NCBI GenBank assembly: GCA_039566865.1
Contig: CM076945.1
Span: forward strand, 1,431,001-1,495,000
Origin: Aurelia coerulea
Taxonomy: Eukaryota > Cnidaria > Scyphozoa > Semaeostomeae > Ulmaridae
Length of the DNA: 64,000 nucleotides
Direction of reading: 5' to 3'
A model generated the notes under the pieces. The model saw only the letters and a program-made list of their open reading frames with translations. It had not been told where the DNA came from and ran no database searches. The translations under genes and the position numbers were made by a program. Positions 1 through 12,900 of the stretch are shown piece by piece (positions within the stretch are counted from its first letter, which is position 1; each line of letters opens with the position of its first letter).

Positions 1-951
1 TATTCCTCTTCAAACACATGCAAATAATTCAGGCAAAAATGCGTAAAAATCATGTTTCTTCGTAGAAATTCAATCAAAAAAATTCAATTTAGCTTCCAAG
101 TGCAAAAGTCAAGCGGCCACCTGTCAGGATGACTTACCAGTTAAGAATTTAGCAACCTCGTTTTAATGGTAAACAACTACCATAAATTCTGCGATTAAGA
201 ATTAGCTCGCTCCTCATTTCTGAAGGGAAACAAATTGATTGCTACAATGTTTGCAATATATAGCATTCTCTGGTAATGATTATTTAAACAGGAGAAGTTC
301 CAATGCTTCTATGAATACCCAAACTTGACATATTTTATGTTTTAGCAAGGCCTATTTTGTACAAATTTTAAGTACTGCACATTAACTGTATGCGCGCGCA
401 TTTAGTATTGGCCCCAGCCTGAATATCCATGGGCGCTGGCCAATTTCTTTAGCTCTTTCATTTTGTAATCATCTTGTTTCTCTCCTTGTATGTCAAAAGA
501 AAATTACTTTTATTTCTGGGTTGTTGTACTCGTTATGAATTTCAACGCTACACATCTGCTAAGCCAATGCAGAGAATTTCAAGCAACCTCTTGAAAATTG
601 ATGGTTTTCTATTCTAAAACACAGCCCAGTAGCAATGCCCATGCAATTTACTGTGCTAGTGGTGGCAAGGCCTTGGAATTGCATTACTAGCTTGCGCACG
701 GTATCTGTCTGCGCACAATCACAAGCTGCTCTATTCGTCGATTTTCTTGTTTACATGCAAGCTGAGCTGAAGGACAGAATCTGCCTCGTCTTAGGAGAGA
801 ATCAATCAACAGAACTTGACCCTGTTTGTACTGTACCCATACAGTTTTGATCCTCTACAAAGTTATTGCTGCTCCACAAGGTTGTTTTCTTGCTCCCCTG
901 CTCTTCACTTTTCGAATTAAGCGTTCTCGATTTGATTACGAGGCATTCAAA
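1..951. other. 5' flank of NRDE2, no gene recognised
   Basis: No ORF here resembles a protein I know, and no repeat with clear ends was seen. It should contain the promoter and 5' UTR of the plus-strand gene that starts at 952; I cannot place a TATA box or transcription start with confidence. Confidence 0.5.
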
Positions 952-3900
952 ATGTCGGACGAAAACAGCAATGGCGAAAATGAGGATGAAGATCCGGATG
1001 GCGTGAAAAAAGGTGATGACGTACAGCCGAGTGGATTTCTTTTTCCAGCAGTTTTAGCTGAAGGTGGTGAAAGCTTTCTTGAACCAAAAGGTAACTTTGA
1101 AATGCATTATTCACACTTCACCATGCAAACCATGATAACGTCCTCAAACTCTTGAGGGAATCAATCCTTCAAAAGCAGCAGGACCTAGGTGTGCAGAGTA
1201 TGGCACTTGCACACCGGAGATTTTCAATAGGCTATTCAAATTAGACAATAGAGAACAAAAGAAATTTCTTGTTGCACACCGGAGATCTCGTCGAAAAGTG
1301 CCATACTCTGCATACTGGAGGACCTGATAATCTTGCAGGAAAATTCCTTGAACATTAATTTTAGCTACACCAGTGACGGAACTATGTAATCTTTCAATTT
1401 CCTCGGCAAAGATTTTCCGATGATTGTAAACAAGCCAAAATTAAACCTCTTTTTAAAAAGGGGAGAGCATACAATAGCTATTTTGCTAAGCTAAACTCTT
1501 GTATACTAAGAGCTAAAAATAATAGCGAACTTTTGCTAAAGCATATACAGTAGGAAAACCGAAACTTAGCGGATGACTCAGCTAGAAACACTATCCTCCC
1601 TGTACTGGACAAATCTTAGCCAAGTTCTCAGCTAGTTCTCTCTCACCTTTTTACTCCCGCATTTAACTCTTTTGTCTTTCCAGGGACGTAGGAAGCATCT
1701 CAAACTTGGAGGGGCACGACACTTCAAGGGCAATTTTTCATTAAGCTAAAGGAGCACTTCCTGAAAATAAAAAGGGCACTTCTTTGTTAATTGCAAAATC
1801 TTGCAGAGGGGGCACATGCCCCCAGTGCCCCACCCCCGGTTCCTACGTCTCTGTGTCTTTTATCCATGACCTCATTCACCTCTAAGCACATTATGCATCA
1901 ACAGCCTAAAGAACTCGAGGGTTTCACCATGGACACACCTGGGCATCCTTATGTCAGTTACAGTGCTCTTCCAAAATGAGCCATAGGTCTGACAATTTGT
2001 GTATGATTCTGGAAATTTCTTTGGATATGAAACCACAAGAGTTGGAGGAAATAGTCCTGAAGCCTATTCTATTTCAACTGTCATCATGCATTCTGACTTT
2101 CAGACTTAGGAAGTGTTTGGTTTTTTGAAATGATAAACTTAGAATGTGAGGTTTGAGGAAGAAAATATCAAGTGGATATTTTTCGTTATCTATTGCAGGG
2201 AGCTAGGGGCCCTCAAAGTTACAAATTTTCATGCATACATGTGAAGTTTCTGCTCTGTCTTGCAAGTCTGAACAAAGAACAAAGTTTGCTTAACACCGAT
2301 AGAGTTTAGAGTGCAGAGACGTAGGAACTAGGGGGCACTGGGGGCACGTGCCCCCCCCAAGATTTTGCAATAAACAAAGAAGTGCCCTTTTTATTTTCAG
2401 GAAGTGCCCCTTTGGCTTAATGAAAAAAGTGCCCTTAAAGTGTCGTGCCCCCTCAAGTTTGAGCTGCTTCCTACGTCCCTGTTAGAGTGTGCGTTTGTTT
2501 GTTGAATACATCAAAATTACCACATTTCAAGTGCAGAAAAGGAGGATTTTGATTTTTGACTTTTATTGTTGATCCTTGATTAGCTTTGATCTTTCTTTCC
2601 TTCCAGGTTTCTCTGATGCAGGACAAATTTGTTTATCTGGATTTAGCAGTTTCCAGCCAAAGATTGAAAATGAAAATATAGAAAAGAAAATTCTTATTGA
2701 AGATGGGAATCAAAGTACTCATGTTAGAAATGAAGATTTTCCTGAAAAGAAAGGTGACCACAAGATTTTGAAAAATAGATTAAAAACCAATAAAAAATCA
2801 AACAAGCATAAGAACAAATTAAAAAGGAAAAGAAGTAGTTCCGAGGAGGACCATGATTCTGAAAGAAAACAGAAAAAGAAGAAACGGAAAAAAGATAAAA
2901 AGACAAAAAAGAAACAAGAAGGAAAAAGGAACATTTTCTATGACAAATCAAAACCTGATACAATTTGGCTTGAAGAGACATCCTTGAAATCGCAAGATGC
3001 ATTTAGGTTTGATAAGAGGAAAGTTACTGAAAATCTTCAATTTGACACTTTGTATAGGCTAGACATTGCAAATTATTTACGATTTGGAAACTTGAAATGT
3101 CTAGGGCTAAAGAGAAGTCAAGATTTTGAATGGAATGATCAGAGAAGTAAGAAGAGGAAAACAAAACAAAAAGATGTGAGATATCGCTATTTTGATGTGA
3201 AGAAACAGAAGCATCCAACTGATTTTGCAAGTAATGATGTAGAGGAACATTTATTACCAAAGAGTGGAAACATTATTGAAGACTGTGGAGAACAGAAAGA
3301 AGGGGTTCAAAGATTGCAAATTCCTTTAAATTTTGACGAAAGGAAAGCAGAAAGCACAAAGGACACCACTGGGGGGAAAAAGCAAGATGAATTCTCACAA
3401 ACCACAGAATATCTCAATCAAACACTAAGACAGAATCCTCATGATGTTGATTCATGGATTCAACTAGCTGATCTTCAAGACAAAGCTTTTTTAAAGGAGG
3501 AAGGAACATTTCTTTCAGCAACGTTTAGCAAAAGTAATGAACCAATTGGAAAACATAAAGCTGTAACAGAAAAGAAGATTGACATTTTGGAAAAAGCACT
3601 TACAAAGAACCCAAACATAACACCCTTAATAGTTGAATATATGAAACATTGCAGAGAAATCCTAGACCCTCTTGAAGTTCAAAAGAAATGGAATGACTTC
3701 ATGTCAAAGAATCCAAACAATGGTGTGCTTTGGCAAGAACATTTGATGTTTTTGCAGTCAGATTTGTCAAACTTTTCAACAACAAATGTGATAACTGGTT
3801 ACAATAAATGTTTCAAAACATTATTGGCAGTATCAGAAGGAACAATCAAATTATTCAAGCCTGATAATGATCATGCAAGTAATCTCATGGAAATTTTCAT

Positions 3901-6900
3901 CCAGTACTGTTTGTTTTTGATGCATGCAGGTAGGATATACAATGTACCTTATTGCTTCTACAGTATAGGTCTTGTGCACATAAACATTATGAGGATTCTC
4001 AAGACCCAATTTTTATGAATTTGCAAGGATTCTTCATTTTTGATAAGAATTCTTGAGCCATATCAAAAACTGTAAATTTTCTGCAACTAGAATTGCTAGA
4101 AATAAAAATGTTATCAAAATTTCTTAGACAGGAAACCTTATGTAATGCGGGCAAGGCTTGTGATATACTGTATGAAATGCCATCAAATTTGCCTTTTTAT
4201 AATACTTATATTATGATTTATTTGAATCTACAAGCTCCTGACTTTATAACAGCCCTTTTACAATATGATTTGAAAATTGTAGTTATTTCCATAATTTGCA
4301 TTATACAATGTACCTTATTGCTTCTACATTACAGGTCTTCTGCACATAAACATTATTAGGATTTTAAGAATTTGCAAGGATTCTTCATCTTTGATAAGAA
4401 TTCTTGAGCCATATCAAAACTGTAAATTTTCTGCAACTAGAATTGCTAGAAATCAAAAGCTTCTATCACCATTGTGCGCGTTAGGAAATTCTAAAGAATG
4501 TATAGAAATAGTGTTTGATTCAGATCCTATCTAAGAATAGCTAAAAGGTCTATTGTAAGAGATTACAACTTCAAATGTTGTAGAAAGGCTAATTCCTTTG
4601 ATGAAATGAAATGTAATGAATGAATGAATGAATGAATGAATGAATGAATGAATGAATGAATGAATGAATGAAATGAAATGAAAGCAAAGTTTTGCTATTA
4701 TCAGCTGTGTGCTTACTTTTCAGATCAGACAGAAAAATTGCTTTCATCAATGCAAGCTATGATTGAATTCAATTGCTTTGCCTCAAAAGACATGGATACC
4801 GTTCCTGCATCAGGGCAGAAGGCATTTTTTGAGGCATTTTGGGACAGTGAAGTACCAAGGTATGAGTTTGATTTTAAAAGTTGATTAAGTTGTATTCATT
4901 CAATTCATAGATGGTATCCATTCTTTCACATCAGCATCATGCTAAAAAATTTTGTTCTTTCAAAACGCTACTCAGCGTCTGAAAAGTTCTAAATTTTTGC
5001 AATATCAATTTTTTATCATTCAGTCACTGTATTCCATGCTGTGTTCCATGATTCCAATAGGATTGTTTGGGCAGTGGCGGATTTAGTGAGCAAGTGGGGG
5101 CAATTCCCCCCTTCTTGATGAAAACTCAGCTTGGTACCCCTTTTTTGGCAAGAAAAGTGCCCCTCATCCTGACTCTAGCGCACAATTTTTTAACTGTTTC
5201 GATTTGAATATGGGGGAAACATATAAATCAAGGCATTATTTAGTAGTAAATCAAAGAATTTTCTTGAAAAGCATCCAAAGATTTTTGCGCGCCTTCAACG
5301 CGCTCATTTTCCATTATATTTTTGGCGCCTTCTTGGCAAGTTGCCCGCCCCCTTCAACTTTAGGCTGGATCCACCCCTGTGTTTGGGAACCAAAATTGAG
5401 AGTGCTTGCATGAAACAAAAATTGACAGTTCTGGCATGAAAATGGCGAGGACTCATATGCCTTGGCATGATAGTATTTAAAATTGCTATACTCAGAACTT
5501 TACACCATGTCTCTAAATACATTTGCACATGGCCAAATTTTTCCTGTAACGGCATGCTCATGGGTCAATCATTGTTGCGGTGCTAGGATGGTGACTGGTT
5601 ACATTTCATACTGCTATTCATTTTTTATTGTTTAAATATAAATATGATTGTATTCATTGCTAAATTGCCTCAATTTTTTTGAATGTTTTCCAACACTTCA
5701 ACATAAAAAGTTTCCCGTCATTGTTTTTTAATTTCAATCTGATTTCATAGCGTTTTTCATAAGCAAAAAAATAATTGAAATCCAAAAGAGCTGTTTTCAG
5801 AAAGCCTCGGCAAAAACAAGTCAGTTTACATCCATTATTTGTATGCCTTTTGTAGGTAGGTAATTAATTTAATCTTCTGTTGTAAGATTTGGAGAAAGTG
5901 GTGCCCTGGGATGGAATAACTGGATGCTCCAACAGAAAGGTTTAGTTGAGGCACAAGCCCCTGCCAAGAACGAGATTATCAGTGTGAAAATTTGTCATGA
6001 CAATGTTCTTGAAATATCAGAAGAAATAATGGAGGTTAATCTTGCCAGATCGGAACAATGGCTGAAAACTGAGAGGAAGAGGCAAACTGATCATTGGCAA
6101 CCATGGAAACAAGATGATAATTCAGATGTGGATGACTGCGAAGATCCTGACAGAGTCGCCTTGTCTGATGATGTTCTTCCCTGCATCTTCAAACTTAGAT
6201 CAGAGGAAGACATTTTGAATCTGTTGTTGATTCATTTAATGCTTTTAGGTGTTCCTATCAAGAAAGATTTCATCAACGATAATATCAACAAAAAGCTTTT
6301 GGCAATGGGTTGCATACCACAAGTTGTGAAACCTTTTTCTAATACAGTTGAAATTGAAGTGCTCAACCCTGCTGCCTCAAGACATCTGAAAAGTGAGGGG
6401 GATGGTTTGTTGGGATTATCGAAAGATCGATTATGCTATATTGAAGAAGTTTTTTCACAAGCAACGACTTTTTCTGGCACTTGCTCAGAGAACTTCACGA
6501 ATGTTGTAAGTCAGTGTTGGCTTTTGTTTGAAATATTGTTATTGCAAAGAAGATGCGAAAGGGATGGAAGAAGCAGGCAAAAGCACACCATTAAAGGTAC
6601 AAAGAAATTTGCAAAGTCATTGCTGAAACATTCTGCAAATAGAAATTGCTTTGAACTATGGCAAATGTTTTCCTGTTTTGAATATGATTTTGGAAATCGG
6701 GAAGAAGCGTTCAGAATTTTTGACATGGTCATATCGATGTGTTCTGGAGAAAAGAATGAAGGAGTCGTTAGTCAATTCTCAGAGGTATTCAGGTAAGGTT
6801 CATTTTTCATTTCAGTATAAGGACCACGACGAGCATCATTTTGAAGATGCAAGGGAAAACAAGAAACAAATCCAGTGTAAATCGACGTTTCCAGTTATAA

Positions 6901-9900
6901 TAGACAATCCATGTTTGACAAATTCAGTAAGATTATTATGAATGACAAGGACAAGGCCATTATCATTAAAAGTGGAAACAAGTATCCATACGAAAGTTGA
7001 ACAGGCTTAACCAAATTTTGTGTTGTACGTTGGGGCTTTTTTTAAACTTGTCCCAAGTCTATCTCTTGAGTCCGTCTTACCCTTCCCTTTTCGGTAGTTC
7101 TTGGGTCCGTCATTCCAATATTCCGGACAGTGGGGAGAGAGTCAAAAGCGTTGGAATGGCTCTCTTGACGGAATGTTGGAATGGCGGATCCAGGAACTAC
7201 CGAAAAGGGAACGGTAAAACGGACTGAAGAGATCGGCTTGTGGCAAATTTAGGTTTTGTCTCGGCCTTTTTTATAAATTTTGTCAAAAGTATCTTTATTT
7301 TTCAGAAATTACGCAAGTTTCTTGATGCATGCAGCTCAACAGGACCGAACAAATGCTTGTCAAATCGAAAACAAAGTTATAAATTTGCTGTCGAAACTAT
7401 CGGTAGAAATTTCATCTTCCACGCCTACAATATCGTTGGAAAAGATGAACCCACTGAGGTTACGACGTGTGAAGGAATCCTTCAAAGAAACATTCACTAA
7501 CATTTTGGAAGAACGCCCGAGAACCGTATCTGAAAAGCAGGTTTTGAAAGATGCCGCCAGTGCTACTTCGAGTTCGGGGCCTAAAGTTGCAGACAGAGAG
7601 CTAGAATGGGTTCTTTGTTTTGCAATCTTTATGTACTTTGCAAATGGAATTGAATCTGCGAATGACATTATTCATGATCTCGAAGTAAACATTAGACTAA
7701 CTAAATCCCAAATTTTGAAAGTGACAAATTTGAAACTAGAATTGCTGATGTATACATTTTCTATGCAACATACCAATCTGTCCAATATACGAAAGATTAT
7801 TTGGCAGGCAGTTGAAAGATTCCCTGAAGATCCAAAATTAAACAGAATGTTAATGGAGATTGAAAATAAGGGAATTGCATCGTTGAAAGTCAGAGGACAT
7901 TATCACAAAGTTTTAGAGAATCCTTGTTCAATTATGCCGTGGATTTTTGCTATTTCGTATGAAGAAGAAAGGCTGAGAACCATGCAAGCAGCATACAAAC
8001 TAAAAGATGTCAACGTAATGGTGAGCAGACAGGTAAATAGTATACATTTATACCGGGTAACCCCAGAAAACTTCACGACCTAGATCGCATATACAGGGTG
8101 TTCCAAAAAAATTGTGCCCCGTTTCTCTGAAGATTGCGACAAAACGCCAAAAGATTCTCGCCAAACTTTTGCACGATGGTGCTCTTCGGATGCTCAATTA
8201 AAGTTTGCTACTATCCCCATGAAAATCCGTTGAAAAATGATGGAGCTATAACCTTCGGGAGAACTTATTTGCCCGATCAGTGAAACCAGCAGCGGTCGGC
8301 CATTTTGTCTTACTATTTTGCAGCGAAAATGGATTCAAAATGAGACAGCAGCCTCTAATTTCATTGCTATCATGAATATTCCGATAATCCTTGGTGAGTT
8401 CCACTATTTCTGACCTCACAGAAATTATTTCTTACCTCACGTGAAGATACTTGTCACTGCAAAATAGTAAGACAAAATGGCCGACCGCTGGTTTCAGTCA
8501 TCAGGCAAATTTGGTCTTCTGAAGGTCATAGCTTTATCATTTCTCAACGGATTTTTACGGGGGTGGTTGCAAGCTTTAATTGAATATCTGGAGAGCAACA
8601 TCGTGCGAAAGTTTGGCGGGAATCTTTTGCCGTTTAGTTGCAATCTTTAGGCAAACGGGGCACACATTTTTTGGGACACCCTGTAGTTTCCTGAAAGCAA
8701 ATGTTATAAATACAAGCGAGGTATCATCATGTAGCTGAAAGGCTCAGATATCTTTTGAGATGTTGCTTGGTTGGTGTAAGGTATGCCTACCGTCCGAAAA
8801 ACAATTTCACATAGATGCTAATTCAGTGATTTCTCAGACTATTCCTTCCTTTTCCAATCCATCTTTTGGAAGATGTGAAAAAAGTTGAATTCCAAATTTG
8901 CTTTTGAGCACAACATTTAAATGAAGAACAGATGTCAATCGTTTCCACAAAATGTTAACTGGAAAATGATGGCCAATGTTTTCACTCAAAGTGAGGAATC
9001 CGTGATTCGAAATTTTCTTTGAATCTGGTTTTTCGGATGGTAATGATTGCTTAAAATGACCATGCGGCATCTCAAAATATAGCCAAGCCTTTCAACTATA
9101 CTGTGATGCAAAGTATTTGACAATAGCTTTTGATTTCTTTCAATTAAACTGTGATGCAAAGTATTTGACAATAGCTTTTGATTTCTTTCAATTAAACTGT
9201 GATGCAAAGTATTTGACAATAGCTTTTGATTTCAGAGAGCTTGTTTTGATCTAGCTCGTGAAGTTTTTTGAGTATATAAGACTGTCCCAAAATGTTATAT
9301 CCCATTTGTGTGGCTGCTGCGGAGGAGCTGTACATCCTATGGTCATTTTCTTGATTCAGTTGCGTAGGATAGGCTTCAATTTGGAAACTTGTTTTGGCCA
9401 ATCGGACAAGTGGTAGCTGATTTATGGCACAAGACAATAAATGACAAAATCAAGTCATTAAGAAAGAAAGTTTTTTGAAGCCTTTCCAATGTTCAGATAT
9501 TTCTCAAGTACCTACCTTCGAGTAATATGATACAGGAAGCGAGTGACATTATTTCACCTGATATCTAATTTGAGATAGAATTTAGTGTTCTTTACTTGGT
9601 TTTTTTTCATTTCTTGTTGTTTTTTCCTTTGATGATTCATATGTATGTCGTCTTGGTTTTGTGTGATTGTATTGTACATTTTTATTGGAATGTGAAAAAG
9701 AAAAAGAAATGAAAATAACCTTGAAATATGCAAGGTTTTCCTTGACTTGAATAAATTGTTTTTCAAATGATATTTCCCAGTACTGAAGTTTCTTAATTTT
9801 TTAGCTATCTGAGAGTTGAGTTGAGTTTCTTGTGAGAACTTTTCAAAATTTCTTCCTTTCAGGATCAAATCACAACAACTCTTCCAAGCACAGGAATTGT

Positions 9901-12900
9901 TAATCGCTTGCGTGGACTTTACAGCAAAGCAACTTCAAGCCAAGAAGCACGTTTTTGTTGTTGGTTATGGAGAGATTTTCTCAGATTCGAGGTTCGTTGT
10001 CAAGGCCTTTTATTTGACTTCACTATCGGGTGAGCCAGAGCGAATATCCTGCTTTCGAAAAATTAATAGAACCAAGGGTACTTGACGGATTTGGGTCATT
10101 CAAATTCTTGTTCAACGCTGAAAGACCGAAGTTTTTTTGTCATTTTTCTCGCGTTTTTATGAGCACTCGGTGAAATACCTGAAAAAGGGCGTAAAGATAT
10201 GACCAAATCATAAGGAATCTCCTTACACAAAATAATACGCAAGGGCATTTCACCTGCAAAAACTGCACTAAGAGAAGCTCAGAGATATGTAAAGAAACCA
10301 AGGGGTGGACAAAAGTTAACATGGATAAAAATGATTGAAAAAGATCTTGAGACAGCAAGGGTTATGGTTGCAAAAGAAGATGGAACGATCTTTGTAGTGA
10401 CTGATGAATATCTAGCAAATAATAGGCCGTTATGGCAGTCCGTAGTTAACCGCGCTATGTTAAGTTAAACGAAATGCGTATCAGATAGATAGATAGATTT
10501 CACCTCTCGCGGGAGTTATCAGAAGTAGATTTTCAAATAAATACTAACATTTTTTAATCCCATGGCAATAAATGTGCAGTTGATAGCTCTCATGATTCCT
10601 TGTATTGTAAACTGATTTCATTTTCACTCATACGAGTTTGAAGCCATTCAGTTTGAAGCAATAACCATCATTCAATTCACTGCGGAAAACTGAGACTCGT
10701 GTAATCAGTCTACAACCCATAAACTACAAGGCAACCGAATTTTCTGGACAGAGACATTAGACTGATTATATGTTCGTAGGTTATCGCTATTGATAGGCTC
10801 ATGAAACCACCGACCCTAAATCACCGCAAAAAGTGGTTTTCCTGAAGTGCTACACTGCAAAACAAGCTATCAGTACTTAGATGAATGTTTCTTCAAGCTA
10901 TTAAAGCAAAAAAATCCTACCCATAAGTGATATTTTGGTTGTTTGGGGACGCAAAAGATCTCGTAAATTCGTTCGCTACTTTGAGATTTTGATCGTTGGA
11001 GCAGGTCAGTCGAACGTGTTGTTCGAAAGCGTTTGTTTGCCTTGGCGGGAAGTTTGAATTGAAGAAGAATCAGCCAATCCCATCAAGCTATTTCAAGTCT
11101 TGCAACCTGATTGGTCCAGGAACAAATTTGTTCCTGGCGAGAATTTTTTGCCGTTTTGAGAAGAGTTAGTCCATAAGGCCCTTGACTGGAGCGACAACAA
11201 CAACATCAATTCACTTCAATTAGATGAGCGTAAGTTGAGGGTCCTTATGTAGTGAGGCTACAGAGACATGTCATACCCAGGGCCTCGTTTTGTAGAAAGT
11301 ATATGTGAAACATAGCGAAGGCATAGGAGATTCTCCACGATGACAAGAACTTAAGGAAATGAAATGAAATGAAATGACCATGTGTGAGTGAATATAAAAG
11401 AATGATACTAAAAACATTGAACAAACACAAGGAATCACGTCATCAGTCTTTATGGGTTGATGAGGCCAAATATTTTTCAATCCGTCAATTTCATGTGGAA
11501 AAATAATTTATTGTTTCATATTTTGCTGCTAATTCTCTCACGAAATGGACCAACATTTAGCACAACATTGAGTAAATTATCCTTGCGCAAATTTCATACA
11601 ACTGATAAGCTAAAGACTTTGATGTTTTTTGACAATGTTTTTAAAATAGTAATGTTTTATCTGAGACTGCTGCAAGATTTATTCTGCTGGGTTTTAAAGA
11701 ACCGAAAAAGAATCACAGAAAGTTATATCAAGTGCTTTTAACAGAACTCTTCGTTTAGCCATTAAAAACAAGTCGATCTGAGAATCTAATCCTTAATGTT
11801 CAAGTAATCAATTTGGAAGAACATTGTAAATGCCTGGGTAATCCCCGTAAAAAGAAGTTTCTTACGAGCCGAAAATTAATTGGTGGAGGTTTATTAAGTG
11901 TTTTTGATTAAGGACATTTAGCCATTTAGAAGCAAGCACTCACTTTCTATCCGTACAATGTACCTTTTAACTAGTCTCCAAAAAAGACCGAATCGATAAA
12001 TATTTTTCTATATTTTGTAGAAATTTATCAGATTGTCATAAATGCATAATAATGATAGAAGCTTTCACGTTCACGTAGACATATAATTTTCGAAAACTTA
12101 AAATGCACAAAAATACAAAACTCAAATTTAATTACTGTTGAGGTGGAGGCAAAAACATAACAACATCACAAATTTACTATCATGCTACAACAAATATGAA
12201 GCTTACATTACACAAGTAGAATTCATGATTTAACGTACATACACACACACACACACTGGACTAATTTTCCGATCTGGTTTACTTTTCTGTAGCGACAATA
12301 ACTTCATAGTATTTAAAAGAATACCAGTGTTATAATTCCACTTTATGGCAAAAATAATCATCAATCTCTCAGTTTGTCATGCCACCTTCCAATACTAGAG
12401 ACATGAACTTTGAACTGCTTTTTTCAACAACGTTTTCTTTAGCCAATTCGTAGCATAATATCAAAATCTTTAAAAAGGAGTCTTTTTCAGGTTGCAAATG
12501 GAAATATGAAAAGAGCAAAGAATATATTCTACTCAGCTTTACAAAACTGTCCATGGTCAAAGGTATAATAATTCTTTTGATGTTTATACTTTTCATGTGA
12601 AGTGGCACTTCTTACAAGAAAGCTATATGCCTCTGTCTCTGTTCTGCAACATTCTGAATATGAAGTTGCGGCTTTTAGCGCTCAGTGCTGGGGTCACAGA
12701 AGTAGCTAAGCGCTAATCGAGTCCGCCACCCTTCGTCGTGTCGCTCAAGTGATGGGGCCCTACCGGGTATCAAACCCTGTCTGCCTGACTGTTCTGGCTG
12801 CAAAGTTTGAGGATTACACCACTGCGCCACAACACCTTCATATTCTGCAGAAGATGTGAGAGTTTAGAAGACTTGCTTGGGCTTTTGTAAAGTGTTCGTT

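Noticed and set aside
635..850. 71-codon plus-strand ORF before NRDE2
   Set aside because: No recognisable motif, and no splice sites linking it to exon 1; likely chance.
2719..3002. Two minus-strand ORFs rich in Phe, Ser and Leu
   Set aside because: Antisense shadows of the Lys/Arg-rich segment of NRDE2 exon 2.
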